Notes under the pieces: generated by a model | Database searches by the model: none | Seen by the model: only the letters and a program-made list of their open reading frames with translations | What the model was told of the DNA's origin: nothing | DNA from: CAWJFJ01 sp963800065 | GTDB taxonomy: Bacteria; Actinomycetota; Acidimicrobiia; Acidimicrobiales; UBA8190 | DNA length: 64,000 bases | Direction of reading: 5' to 3' | NCBI GenBank assembly: GCA_963800065.1 | Contig: CAWCZO010000001.1 | Coordinates: 1-64,000, forward strand | Made by a program: the position numbers and the translations under genes | Shown here: in pieces, positions 17,196-25,733 of the stretch | Position numbering within the stretch: position 1 is the stretch's first letter | How the letters are laid out: every line of letters starts with the position of its first letter

Positions 17196-19000
17196 CAGTG
17201 GGTGTCCTCCTCGAACAGGGCGCGGAGCTCCGCCGGCATCTGGGGAATGGGTTCGGGATCGAGCGTGAACTCGCCGTCGGGTCGGACACGTTGGACGAGG
17301 TTGAGCGCCCCGAATTCGGGATCGGGCAACGGGTAGTCGTCGCGGGTGTGCCCGCCCCGGCTCTCGCGTCGGGCGATGGCTCCTTTGGTGGTCAAGCGGG
17401 ACACGGTGAGCATGGCCGGCAGGTCGGTGGCCAGGTTCCAGCCGGGGTTGTAGGTCCGGGGGCCGGACACCGCCATGGCCGTGCAGCGCTCGTCGAGCTT
17501 GTCCAGCTCCTCCAGGGCCGTGGCCAGCTCCGATTCGGTCCGGATGATCCCTACCAGCTGCTGCATGGTCTCCTGGAGATCGTGCTGGATGTCGTAGGGG
17601 CTCTCCCCGTCGGTGCGCTCCAGCGGTGCCGTCGCCTCGGCGAACACCTCTTCCACCTCGGCACTGGAGACGGTGGGGGATCCGGCCCGTCCCTCGGCGA
17701 AGTCCGCCGCCGCCATCCCCGCCCGTCGGCCGAAGACGAGGAGGTCCGACAGCGAATTCCCGCCGAGCCGGTTGGCGCCGTGCATCCCGCCGCTCACCTC
17801 ACCCACGGCGAAGAGCCCGGGGACCGTCGTCGCCTCGGTGTCGGCGTCGACCCTGATCCCCCCCATGGCGTAGTGGCAGGTGGGACCGACCTCCATGGGC
17901 ACGGCGGTGATGTCGACGCCGGCCAGCTCCTTGAACTGGTGGTACATGGAGGGCAGGCGGCGACGGATGTACTCGGGGCTCCGGCGCGAGGCGATGTCGA
18001 GGAACACCCCGCCGTGCGGGCTGCCCCGGCCCCCCTTCACCTCGGAGTTGATCGAGCGGGCCACCTCGTCACGGGGCAGCAGCTCCGGAGGCCGCCGGTT
18101 GTTGATGTGGTCGTCGTACCAGCGGTCGCCCTCCTCCTCGGAGTCCGCCGTCTCGGCGGCGAACATGGGGGGGATGTAGTCGAACATGAACCGCTTGCCC
18201 TCGGAGTTCCGCAGCACCCCACCGTCGCCGCGGACCCCTTCGGTGACGAGGATCCCGCGGACCGAGAGGGGCCACACCATCCCGGTCGGGTGGAACTGGA
18301 CGAACTCCATGTCGATCATGTCGGCGCCCGCCCACGCCGCCATGGCGTGCCCGTCCCCGGTGGATTCCCACGAGTTCGACGTGTACTGCCACGACTTGCC
18401 GATGCTCCCGGTGGCCAGGACGAAGGCCTTGGCCGTGAAGACGACGAACTCGCCGCTGGGCCGCCAGTAGCCCACGGCCGCACCGACCCGACCGTCGGCG
18501 TCCTTCAGGAGGCGGAGCACCTTGCACTCCATGAAGACCTCGATGCCGATGGCCACGGCCCGCTGCTGGAGAGTGCGGATGAGCTCGAGCCCGGTCCTGT
18601 CTCCCACGTGGGCCAACCGGGCGTACCGGTGCCCGCCGAAGTCGCGCTGGAGGATGCGCCCGTCCGCCGTCCGGTCGAACAACGCCCCCCACCGTTCGAG
18701 TTCGTAGATCCGGTCGGGAGCCTCCTGGGCGTGGAGCTGGGCCATGCGCCAGTTGTTGAGCATCTTGCCGCCGCGCATGGTGTCGCGGAAATGGACCTGC
18801 CAGTTGTCCTCGGGCCAGACGTTGCCCATGGCCGCCGCCGCCCCACCTTCGGCCATCACGGTATGGGCCTTGCCCAGCAGGGACTTGCAGACGAGGGCGG
18901 TCCGCAGTCCCCGCTCCTTGGCCTCGATGGCGGCCCGCAGGCCGGCACCGCCGGCGCCGATGACGATGACGTCGAAGTCGTGGGACTCGTGGTCGGGCAT
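17195..19000 (-). CDS. sdhA: Succinate dehydrogenase flavoprotein subunit
   Basis: Catalytic subunit of complex II, oxidising succinate to fumarate. The FAD-binding start is DFDVIVIGAGGAGLRAAIEA. The covalent flavin histidine is His46 in KAHTVMAEGG. The substrate and active-site blocks are EFVQFHPTGM, GPTCHYAMGGIRVD and HGANRLGGNSL. The 601-aa product starts at ATG 19000, 8 bp after the sdhC stop. Order sdhC-sdhA-sdhB and the subunit sizes resemble the mycobacterial Sdh1 (Rv0249c-Rv0247c) type. Confidence 0.96.
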   Translation of the reverse strand: MPDHESHDFDVIVIGAGGAGLRAAIEAKERGLRTALVCKSLLGKAHTVMAEGGAAAAMGNVWPEDNWQVHFRDTMRGGKMLNNWRMAQLHAQEAPDRIYELERWGALFDRTADGRILQRDFGGHRYARLAHVGDRTGLELIRTLQQRAVAIGIEVFMECKVLRLLKDADGRVGAAVGYWRPSGEFVVFTAKAFVLATGSIGKSWQYTSNSWESTGDGHAMAAWAGADMIDMEFVQFHPTGMVWPLSVRGILVTEGVRGDGGVLRNSEGKRFMFDYIPPMFAAETADSEEEGDRWYDDHINNRRPPELLPRDEVARSINSEVKGGRGSPHGGVFLDIASRRSPEYIRRRLPSMYHQFKELAGVDITAVPMEVGPTCHYAMGGIRVDADTEATTVPGLFAVGEVSGGMHGANRLGGNSLSDLLVFGRRAGMAAADFAEGRAGSPTVSSAEVEEVFAEATAPLERTDGESPYDIQHDLQETMQQLVGIIRTESELATALEELDKLDERCTAMAVSGPRTYNPGWNLATDLPAMLTVSRLTTKGAIARRESRGGHTRDDYPLPDPEFGALNLVQRVRPDGEFTLDPEPIPQMPAELRALFEEDTH

Positions 19001-19008
19001 CGTCGGCC

Positions 19009-19833
19009 TCAGAAGATCTTCGGGTCGTGGAAGGCGCCGCTCGACACCAGCCGCACATAGAGGTCGGCCACGGCCACGAAGGTGAGGCTGGCCCAGGCCA
19101 GCTGCATGTGCCTGGCGTTCAGGGGGGTCAAGATGCTCCAGATCTTGTGCCGCACGGGGTGCTTGGAGAACTGGTTGACGTTGCCCCCGCACATGTGGCG
19201 ACAGGCGTGGCACGACGCCGTGTACAGCCACAGCAGGGTGGCGTTGACCACCAGGACCACGGTGCCCAGGCTGACGCCGATACCCCCGTCGCCGGGTAGT
19301 CGGAAGGCCATGATGGCGTCGATGGTGAGGATGGTGTTGAAGATGAGGGCGATGAAGAAGAAGTAACGGTGGATGTTCTGCAGGATGAGGGGGAAGCGCG
19401 ACTCGCCCGAGTAGCTCCCGTGGCCGTCGGCCACCCCGCACGCCGGTGGCGACTGCCAGAAGCTCCGGTAGTAGGCCTTGCGGTAGTAGTAGCAGGTGAG
19501 CCGGAACCCCAGTGGTCCTCCGAGGACCAGGATGCCGGGGGAGATGGCCCACCAGGTGATGAACAGCGCCCCCCGGGCGCCGTGGACGCAGCTGGCGGTG
19601 AGGCACGGCGAATAGAAAGGCGAGATGAGGTCACGGTGGGCCGAGGCGCCCACGTAGTAATGGGCGTTCTGGAAGACCGCCCACGTCGAATAGACCACGA
19701 AGGCGGTGAGGAAGCCCACCGTCACCAGGGGGTTCGCCCACCACCGGTCCCGGCGCAGGGTGCGGGTATCGGGCCCGCCCCTCACCCCGCCCAGCAACAC
19801 CGGTACCGGTCTCAGGTCCTCGACGGTGCTCAC
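19009..19833 (-). CDS. sdhC: Succinate dehydrogenase cytochrome b / membrane anchor subunit
   Basis: 274-residue integral membrane protein with about five hydrophobic helices. It is the single large anchor typical of the mycobacterial Sdh1 set, rather than two small SdhC/SdhD subunits. Conserved histidines suited to haem or quinone binding occur in LILQNIHRYFFF, YTASCHACRHMCGG and LNARHMQLAW. Start GTG 19833 is the first codon giving a sensible N-terminus; the open frame continues upstream without homology. First gene of sdhC-sdhA-sdhB. The upstream region is shared with the divergent moxR gene. Confidence 0.85.
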   Translation of the reverse strand: MSTVEDLRPVPVLLGGVRGGPDTRTLRRDRWWANPLVTVGFLTAFVVYSTWAVFQNAHYYVGASAHRDLISPFYSPCLTASCVHGARGALFITWWAISPGILVLGGPLGFRLTCYYYRKAYYRSFWQSPPACGVADGHGSYSGESRFPLILQNIHRYFFFIALIFNTILTIDAIMAFRLPGDGGIGVSLGTVVLVVNATLLWLYTASCHACRHMCGGNVNQFSKHPVRHKIWSILTPLNARHMQLAWASLTFVAVADLYVRLVSSGAFHDPKIF

Positions 19834-20054
19834 GCCTCTTCGTCCCCTTCTCTCGACCATCCCGCCGCGACGGGGCCACGGTCTCACCGTGGAGCGCCGG
19901 CTCCGTCCGTGCCGCCGGAACGTCGTGGCCGTCAGCTCCGGCGCCGGGCGCCGACGGCTCATCATCATTCCACCTGGGGCCGAGTGGGGCGAAACCTCCC
20001 CCCTGGTCCCTCCCGGAGGTCCCTCCCGCCTGTCGGCTCCGAACGCCGGCGGCC

Positions 20055-20060
20055 TAGGCT
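20055..20060 (+). promoter_or_regulatory. Probable -10 element of the MoxR gene, leaderless
   Basis: TAGGCT ends 7 nt before ATG 20068 with no ribosome binding site between. Confidence 0.55.
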
Positions 20061-20067
20061 CGCCGGC

Positions 20068-21504
20068 ATGAGTGCCTCCTTTCCGCCCGTCCCACCCTCC
20101 GACCTGCCGGCGACGCTCGGGGACCTGCGAGCGTCGGGACGGGAGTCCGTGCCCGTCCACGAGGAGATCCGGCGGAACACCGCGGCACGGATCGCCGCCG
20201 GCCAACCGCTGGTGGAGCGGGTCCTCGGGTTCGAGGACACCGTGCTCCCGCAACTCGAGAACGCCCTCCTGGCCGGGCACGACATCATCCTCCTGGGGGA
20301 GCGGGGACAGGCCAAGACCAGGATCGTCCGCGCCCTGACCTCGTTGCTCGACGAGTGGGTGCCCGAGGTGGCCGGATCCGAGATCCGCGACGATCCATAC
20401 AATCCGGTCTCGCGTCCCGCACGCGACCTGGTGGCCAGCGAGGGCGACGCCACCCCCATCCACTGGGTGCACCGTGACGTCCGCTTCTCCGAGAAGCTGG
20501 CCACCCCCGACACCTCCATCGCCGACCTCATCGGAGAGGTCGACCCCATCAAGGTGGCCGAGGGCCGCTACCTCTCCGACGAGTTGACCCTGCACTACGG
20601 GTTGGTCCCCCGTTCCAATCGCGGCATCTTCGCCGTCAACGAGCTTCCCGACCTGGCCGAGCGCATCCAGGTGGGCCTCCTCAACGTGCTCGAGGAACGC
20701 GACGTCCAGGTCCGGGGCTTCACCGTCCGGCTGCCCCTCGACATCGTCCTGGTGGCCACCGCCAACCCCGAGGACTACACCAACCGGGGACGGATCATCA
20801 CCCCGCTGAAGGACCGCTTCGGAGCCCAGATCAGGACCCACTACCCCCCGGACACGGCCACCGAGCTCGACATCATCGCCCAGGAGGCCCGACCCGCCGT
20901 CGACGCGCCGGGCACCCCGCGCGTCGAGGTCCCGGCGTTCATGGCCGAGGTCGTGGCCGAGCTGTCCCAGCTGGCCCGCCAGAGCCCGCACGTCAACCAG
21001 CGCTCGGGCGTCTCGGTGCGCCTGAGCATCTCCAATTACGAGACCCTGTCGGCCAACGCCGTCCGACGGGCCCTGCGGCTGGGCGAAGCCCAGGCGGTCC
21101 CCCGGGTCAGCGATCTCGCTGCCCTCGTCGCCTCCACTCAGGGCAAGATCGAGATCGAGTCGCTGGAGGAGGGTCGCGAGGACCGCATCCTGAGCGGGCT
21201 GGTGTCGGCGGCCGTCCTCACCGTCTTCCGGCGCCGGTGTCCGACCGAGGAGCTCGGGCCGGTCGTCGGTGCCTTCGACGATGCCCGGGTGATCCACGCC
21301 GGTGACGACCTTCCGGTCACCGCGTACACGGCCGTCCTGGCCGAGGTCCCCGCCATCAAGGGCCCGGTGCTGTCGCTGGCCGGGAGCGAGACCCCCGGGG
21401 CGGTGGCCAGCGCCATCGAATTCATCCTCGAGGGCCTCCATCTCACCAAGCGGCTCAACAAGGAGGCGGCCGGTACCAAGGCGACCTACCGGGGACGCGG
21501 ATGA
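20068..21504 (+). CDS. MoxR-like AAA+ ATPase (Mg-chelatase subunit I type)
   Basis: Cytoplasmic AAA+ ATPase that usually works with a VWA-domain partner as a metal-insertion or complex-remodelling chaperone. The P-loop is GERGQAKT (77-84), followed by GLVPRSNRGIFAVNELPDL (Walker B region), VLVATANPEDYTNRGRIITPLKDRF (sensor 1/arginine finger region) and a C-terminal lid. It is 478 aa, longer than minimal MoxR (about 330) and closer to the BchI/sigma-54-interaction-like group. The VWA gene follows 19 nt later. The pair is probably one functional unit; the client is unknown. Confidence 0.88.
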   Translation: MSASFPPVPPSDLPATLGDLRASGRESVPVHEEIRRNTAARIAAGQPLVERVLGFEDTVLPQLENALLAGHDIILLGERGQAKTRIVRALTSLLDEWVPEVAGSEIRDDPYNPVSRPARDLVASEGDATPIHWVHRDVRFSEKLATPDTSIADLIGEVDPIKVAEGRYLSDELTLHYGLVPRSNRGIFAVNELPDLAERIQVGLLNVLEERDVQVRGFTVRLPLDIVLVATANPEDYTNRGRIITPLKDRFGAQIRTHYPPDTATELDIIAQEARPAVDAPGTPRVEVPAFMAEVVAELSQLARQSPHVNQRSGVSVRLSISNYETLSANAVRRALRLGEAQAVPRVSDLAALVASTQGKIEIESLEEGREDRILSGLVSAAVLTVFRRRCPTEELGPVVGAFDDARVIHAGDDLPVTAYTAVLAEVPAIKGPVLSLAGSETPGAVASAIEFILEGLHLTKRLNKEAAGTKATYRGRG

Positions 21505-21523
21505 CGATGCGCCGGTCGTCGCC

Positions 21524-23557
21524 ATGACGAACCGCTGGTCGTACCGCCGATGGGACGGCTCCCAACGCGGCTTCGAAGACGAGATCGATTCGCTCTTCTC
21601 GGAGTTGTCCGACGACCTGCTCTACCACGGCGATCCCGACGCCGCCCTACGCCGCCTGCTGAATTCGGGTTTTCGACGTCCTGACGGCGAACGCGTCCAG
21701 GGGCTACGGGAGATGATGGATCGCCTGCGCCAACGACGCCAGGAGGAGCTCGACCGGGGCGATCTGGGAGGCGCCTTCGAGGAGCTGGCCCGGGAGCTCG
21801 ACCAGGTCGTGGCCGAGGAACGCGCCGGCCTGGAGGCGCTGGCCGACGATGCCCGCGCCTCCGGTGACGAACGCCGTCGGGAGGTCACCGACGAAGTGGT
21901 GGCGGAGCGCAATGTCCAGCTCGAGCTCCTCCCGCCCGACCTGGCCGGCCGGGTGCGGGGACTCCAGGAGTACGACTTCACGTCGTCACAGGCGCGCGAG
22001 CACTTCGAACAGCTCCTGGAGCGGCTCCGGGAGGAGGTGGCCAAGAGCTGGTTCGACCAGATGTCCGACGCGCTGACCAGTCCCGATCCCGAGCAGCTCG
22101 AGCGCGTCCGGCAGATGCTCGACGCGCTCAACCGGATGATCGAACAACGCGAGGCGGGGGAGCCGATCGATCCGACCTTCGAAGACTTCATGAGCCGCTT
22201 CGGCGACTTCTTCCCCGCCAACCCCCAGACCCTCGACGAGCTCCTCGAGCAGTTCGCCGCCCAGATGGCGGCCGTCCAGGCGGCGATGGACTCGTTGTCT
22301 CCGGAGCAGCGGGCCCAGCTCCAGGCGCTGGCCGACTCGTTGTTCGAGGACCTCGACCTCCGTTGGCAGGTCGACCGCCTGGCCCAGAATTTGCAGCAGG
22401 CGGTGCCGGGGGCCGGCTGGGGGAGGCGGTACCGCTTCTCGGGATCCGACCCCATGGGCCTGGCCGATGCGGCCGCCGCGGCGCGCCGTCTCGGTGAGAT
22501 GGACCAGCTCGAGCAGTTCCTCCGCTCGGCGTCGTCGCCCGGAGCGCTGGCCGAGGTGGACCTCGACCAGGTGGCCAGGCATCTCGGCGACGACGCGGCG
22601 CGGTCTCTCGACAGCCTGGCCCGTCTGGCCAAGGAACTCGAGGAGGCGGGCCTCATCGAACAAAAAGAAGGTCGTTACGAGCTCACCGCCCTCGGGATAC
22701 GCAAGATCGGGCAGAGCGCGCTCCGGGAATTGTTCTCGAAGCTGGCCAAGGACCGCTTGGGTGCCCACCCCAACGTCTTCGTGGGGACGGGCCACGAGCC
22801 CGAGGGTCAGACGAAGCCCTACGAGTTCGGTGACCCCTTCACCATCGACATCCAGAGGACGGTCCACAACGCTGTCCGGCGGGCCGGGACGGGCACGCCC
22901 GTGCGCCTTTCCCCCGAGGACTTCGAGATCTCCCGCACCGAGCACCTGACCCGGACCTCGACCGTCCTCATGGTCGACCTTTCCCTCTCGATGCCCATGC
23001 GCGACAACTTCCTGGCCGCCAAGAAGGTGGCCATCGCGCTGCACACGCTCATCTCGACCAGGTTCCCGCGTGACTTCCTCGGCCTCGTCGGCTTCTCTGA
23101 GGTGGCCCGGGAGATCAAACCCGAAGAGCTGCCCGAGGTGTCGTGGGACTTCGTCTACGGCACCAACATGCAGCACGGCCTCCTGCTCAGTCGGCGCATG
23201 CTGGCCCACCGACCGGGGACGAAGCAGATCATCATGATCACCGACGGAGAGCCCACCGCCCACCTCGTGCCCCAGGCCGGCGGGGACGGCTACGACGTGT
23301 CCTTCAACTACCCTCCCGTTCCCGAGACGGTGCGGGCGACGCTGTCGGAGGTCGTCCGCTGCACGCGCGCCGGCATCACCATCAACACGTTCATGATCGA
23401 CGCCAACCGGTCCCTCCAGGGCTTCGTCGAACAGATGACCAAGCTCAACCGGGGGCGGGCCTTCTTCACCACCCCCGAGACCCTCGGTGACTACGTGCTC
23501 GTCGACTTCCTGGAGCACCGCCGGTCATCACGTTCCGCCACCCGCCGCGGCGCCTGA
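21524..23557 (+). CDS. VWA-domain protein partnering MoxR
   Basis: 677-residue protein with a long, charged, largely helical N-terminal part (about 1-470), rich in Glu/Arg and Gln. A C-terminal von Willebrand A domain follows, with an intact MIDAS motif DLSLS starting at Asp485 and a later ITDGEPTAH. It lacks a signal peptide, so it is cytoplasmic. Placed directly behind the MoxR ATPase, the classic arrangement of a MoxR/VWA or chelatase I/D-like pair. Start ATG 21524 gives MTNRWSYRRWDGSQ. Confidence 0.88.
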   Translation: MTNRWSYRRWDGSQRGFEDEIDSLFSELSDDLLYHGDPDAALRRLLNSGFRRPDGERVQGLREMMDRLRQRRQEELDRGDLGGAFEELARELDQVVAEERAGLEALADDARASGDERRREVTDEVVAERNVQLELLPPDLAGRVRGLQEYDFTSSQAREHFEQLLERLREEVAKSWFDQMSDALTSPDPEQLERVRQMLDALNRMIEQREAGEPIDPTFEDFMSRFGDFFPANPQTLDELLEQFAAQMAAVQAAMDSLSPEQRAQLQALADSLFEDLDLRWQVDRLAQNLQQAVPGAGWGRRYRFSGSDPMGLADAAAAARRLGEMDQLEQFLRSASSPGALAEVDLDQVARHLGDDAARSLDSLARLAKELEEAGLIEQKEGRYELTALGIRKIGQSALRELFSKLAKDRLGAHPNVFVGTGHEPEGQTKPYEFGDPFTIDIQRTVHNAVRRAGTGTPVRLSPEDFEISRTEHLTRTSTVLMVDLSLSMPMRDNFLAAKKVAIALHTLISTRFPRDFLGLVGFSEVAREIKPEELPEVSWDFVYGTNMQHGLLLSRRMLAHRPGTKQIIMITDGEPTAHLVPQAGGDGYDVSFNYPPVPETVRATLSEVVRCTRAGITINTFMIDANRSLQGFVEQMTKLNRGRAFFTTPETLGDYVLVDFLEHRRSSRSATRRGA

Positions 23558-23587
23558 ACCGGCACCTCCGGTGGCGGCGGCCGTCCC

Positions 23588-23604
23588 GCCGGCCACTCGC
23601 CGGC
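23588..23604. terminator. Possible terminator hairpin
   Basis: GCCGGC-CACTC-GCCGGC, a 6-bp stem with a 5-nt loop, lies 30 nt after the VWA stop. There is no T-tract, so this is only a candidate. Confidence 0.3.
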
Positions 23605-23621
23605 CCGGACCGTCCTCCCGC

Positions 23622-23647
23622 CATTCTCACGCAACGTGACATTCTCA
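23622..23647. repeat. Direct repeat CATTCTCA x2 upstream of whiB
   Basis: CATTCTCA at 23622-23629 and 23640-23647, 18 bp apart start to start (nearly two helical turns), about 100 bp before the whiB start. Could be a regulator binding site; a chance repeat cannot be excluded. Confidence 0.35.
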
Positions 23648-23748
23648 TTGGCCAATGCGAGATCCCTCTTGCACCCGCCGCGACGATGGTGAAAGATACA
23701 CCGTTGTAACTACACCTATGCCACTAGATGGCGAGGGGAGGCGTACCG

Positions 23749-24033
23749 GTGGACATCGTTTCACTGCTGTACGGCCGCCAGGATCGCGACTGGCAGACCA
23801 GAGCTAACTGCATGGGGGTCGATCCCGACCTCTTCTTCCCGGAGCGCGGTGCGTCCACCCGGGAGGCCAAAGAGGTCTGCCGGGGATGTGTCGTGCGCGA
23901 GGACTGTCTCGAGTACGCGCTGGCCAACGGGGAGAAGTTCGGGATCTGGGGCGGACTGTCGGAGCGCGAGCGCCGTCGACTGCGCCGGGCCCGGGCCATG
24001 AGCCGCCGCGTCTCGGAGACGGCGTCGGCCTGA
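23749..24033 (+). CDS. WhiB-family transcriptional regulator (WhiB2-like)
   Basis: Actinobacteria-specific iron-sulfur DNA-associated regulator. Four cluster cysteines are seen: ANCMG, VCRGCVVREDC (two, spaced CxxC, plus the fourth). The turn GIWGGLSERERRRLRRAR precedes a basic tail. The sequence order DWQTRANC...FFPERGASTREAKEVC resembles WhiB2/WhmD, the sporulation and septation type. An ideal ribosome site AGGGGAGG (23734-23741) sits 7 nt before GTG 23749, so I prefer that start; ATG 23728 in frame would add seven residues but has no such site. Confidence 0.92.
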   Translation: MDIVSLLYGRQDRDWQTRANCMGVDPDLFFPERGASTREAKEVCRGCVVREDCLEYALANGEKFGIWGGLSERERRRLRRARAMSRRVSETASA

Positions 24034-24064
24034 TCCACCGGTCCCTCCGTCGCACCCGGTCCCG

Positions 24065-24940
24065 TCATCGGGCGGCGGACCTCTCGAGTCGGGCTTCGAG
24101 GGTCCGCTCGGGATCGAGATCGACCTGCCCCCACCGGCCTCTGGGCGTCGCTTCGACCACAGCGGCCGGTGCCAGCCCGACCAGCTCGGCCCGGATGATC
24201 GAGCTACCGGCGTCACGCGCCAGGCGATCGACCTCGTCGTAGATCCGGGCTGGTCCCACCGAGAGGGGATCGATCAGGTTGCACGACACCTGGGTCACGG
24301 TGCCGGTGCGGAAGCCGAGGGCCCGGACGGCCGGGCCGCGGACGGCCACGGCGATAGAGGTGGCCACGTCGAGATCGCCGGTCGACAACCACAGGTTGTA
24401 GGCGACCAGAGCGAAGCGGGCCCCGACGGCGCAGGCCCCGGCGCTCGGATGGGCGACGGCGGGGCCGGTGTCCGGATCGAGTCCGGAAAACGCCTTCTGG
24501 CGTACGGTCGGAAGCGTTCGCTCGGGACCGTAGAGGAAGCAGGGAAGGGCCAGGGCGTGACCGGCCCATGCGGCGAACATGTCGCGGGCGGCGACGGCGC
24601 CGGTCAGATCACCGTCGCCGATAACCGGCCTCCCGTCGGCGTCGAGTGGGGTGAAGGGGACGACGTCGAGGGCGCCGAGACGGGGATGCACGCCGCCGTG
24701 ATGACGAAGGTCGACCAGCTCCACCGTCTTTCGGGCCACGGCACGCACGTCCTCCTCCAGACGTTCGCCGGCCATCGTGAGCACGGTCCGGTGGTGGTCC
24801 GGGTCGTGGTGGATGTCCAGGACGGTGGGTCCACCGGCCGCGGCGATGGCGGCGATGACCTTTCCGTCGCGACCCTCGCTGACGTTGACGACACAGGCCA
24901 GCGCGCCGCGCCCTTCGGGGCACCCCGGGACGGGTGCCAC
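24065..24940 (-). CDS. Formiminotransferase N-domain-like protein
   Basis: Resembles the N-terminal (formiminotransferase) part of glutamate formiminotransferase, a folate-dependent enzyme of histidine degradation. ACVVNVSEGRDGKVI, DIHHDPDHHRTVLTMAG, HHGGVHPRLGALDVVPFTPL and the C-terminal TQVSCNLIDP are family blocks. No cyclodeaminase domain follows. GTG 24940, just after the preceding whiB stop, gives the usual N-terminus. An upstream GTG at 25006 would overlap whiB by 62 nt. No other histidine-degradation genes are nearby, so the substrate could be another formimino or formyl donor. Confidence 0.78.
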   Translation of the reverse strand: MAPVPGCPEGRGALACVVNVSEGRDGKVIAAIAAAGGPTVLDIHHDPDHHRTVLTMAGERLEEDVRAVARKTVELVDLRHHGGVHPRLGALDVVPFTPLDADGRPVIGDGDLTGAVAARDMFAAWAGHALALPCFLYGPERTLPTVRQKAFSGLDPDTGPAVAHPSAGACAVGARFALVAYNLWLSTGDLDVATSIAVAVRGPAVRALGFRTGTVTQVSCNLIDPLSVGPARIYDEVDRLARDAGSSIIRAELVGLAPAAVVEATPRGRWGQVDLDPERTLEARLERSAAR

Positions 24941-24944
24941 CGGA

Positions 24945-25193
24945 TCAGCTGTGGCCGGAGGCCAATCTGGCGAGCCGATGGGCGCGGAGGATACGTCGGC
25001 GTTCACGCTCCGACGTTCCGCCCCATACCCCGTGGTCCACGCGGTTGGTCAGGGCGTACTCGAGGCACGGGGCCTTCTCGGGGCATTCGTCGCAGACGCG
25101 GCGGGCGATCTGTACCCCGATCCCGTCGTTCGGGAAGAAGACCGACGGGTCCATCTCCCGGCATTTGCCTCGAGCCATCCAGTCGGTGTCCAT
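24945..25193 (-). CDS. WhiB-family transcriptional regulator (second)
   Basis: 82-residue WhiB protein, smaller and more diverged than the one at 23749. Cluster cysteines: ARGKC, RVCDECPEKAPC (CxxC plus one). The turn is GVWGGTSERERRRIL, with a short basic tail. It is followed almost immediately by the formiminotransferase-like gene on the same strand. Start ATG 25193 has GGAGG upstream, and a -10-like TAGTCT lies about 21 nt before it. Its function may be redox or nitric-oxide sensing, as for other WhiB proteins, but nothing here specifies it. Confidence 0.92.
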   Translation of the reverse strand: MDTDWMARGKCREMDPSVFFPNDGIGVQIARRVCDECPEKAPCLEYALTNRVDHGVWGGTSERERRRILRAHRLARLASGHS

Positions 25194-25214
25194 CGCGCCT
25201 CCGATACCGTCGCC

Positions 25215-25220
25215 AGACTA
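25215..25220 (-). promoter_or_regulatory. Probable -10 element of the second whiB
   Basis: TAGTCT on the minus strand, followed by a short leader with GGAGG before ATG 25193. Confidence 0.45.
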
Positions 25221-25433
25221 CCAGCGCCTTCTGGGGACCATGCCCTTCTGACTACGGTTCCCGGGGGCGTTTCCGTCATTGCGCCCTGGCCTCGTCCACC
25301 CGGCGCCGCACCCCCACGGGGCCACGATCCGCCGTTGGTAGGCTGTCGTCCCTGTCGTAGCGGCCGGGCGATGACGCCACGACCCCGCCGTGGCCACGAC
25401 TCGTCGAGGCGATACCAGGAGGAGGGACTCACC

Positions 25434-25733
25434 GTGCCCGAGGAATTCGAGGAGACCGAGGAGGAACCCCAGCCGCCCCAGGGTCACATCCGGGTGGTCT
25501 ACCTGGGACCCGTCGCTCCTCACTGGGAGGTCCAGTCCAACTACGGCGATCCCGCTGTCATCGACCCTTTCCGTGACCGGACGATCGCCCGGCTCACCCT
25601 CCTTCCCCCTCACGACCCCCAGTTCCGCCGCAACCGTGAGCGCGTCGTCCGCGACGCCGAGCGCGAGCATCTGGAGCTCGAGTGGGATCTGGGGATCCCC
25701 GAGGAAGAGGACGTCGTCGCTAGCCCAGGCTGA
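25434..25733 (+). CDS. Small acidic hypothetical protein
   Basis: 99 residues with a very acidic start (PEEFEETEEEPQPPQ), a compact middle (IRVVYLGPVAPHWEVQSNYGD, FRDRTIARLTLLPPHDPQF) and an acidic end (EEEDVVASPG). I do not recognise the family. Expression looks real: AGGAGGAGGG lies 6-7 nt before GTG 25434 and a TAGGCT -10 hexamer lies at 25339-25344. Its last 14 bp overlap the tail of the convergent DUF2342-like gene. Confidence 0.65.
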   Translation: MPEEFEETEEEPQPPQGHIRVVYLGPVAPHWEVQSNYGDPAVIDPFRDRTIARLTLLPPHDPQFRRNRERVVRDAEREHLELEWDLGIPEEEDVVASPG

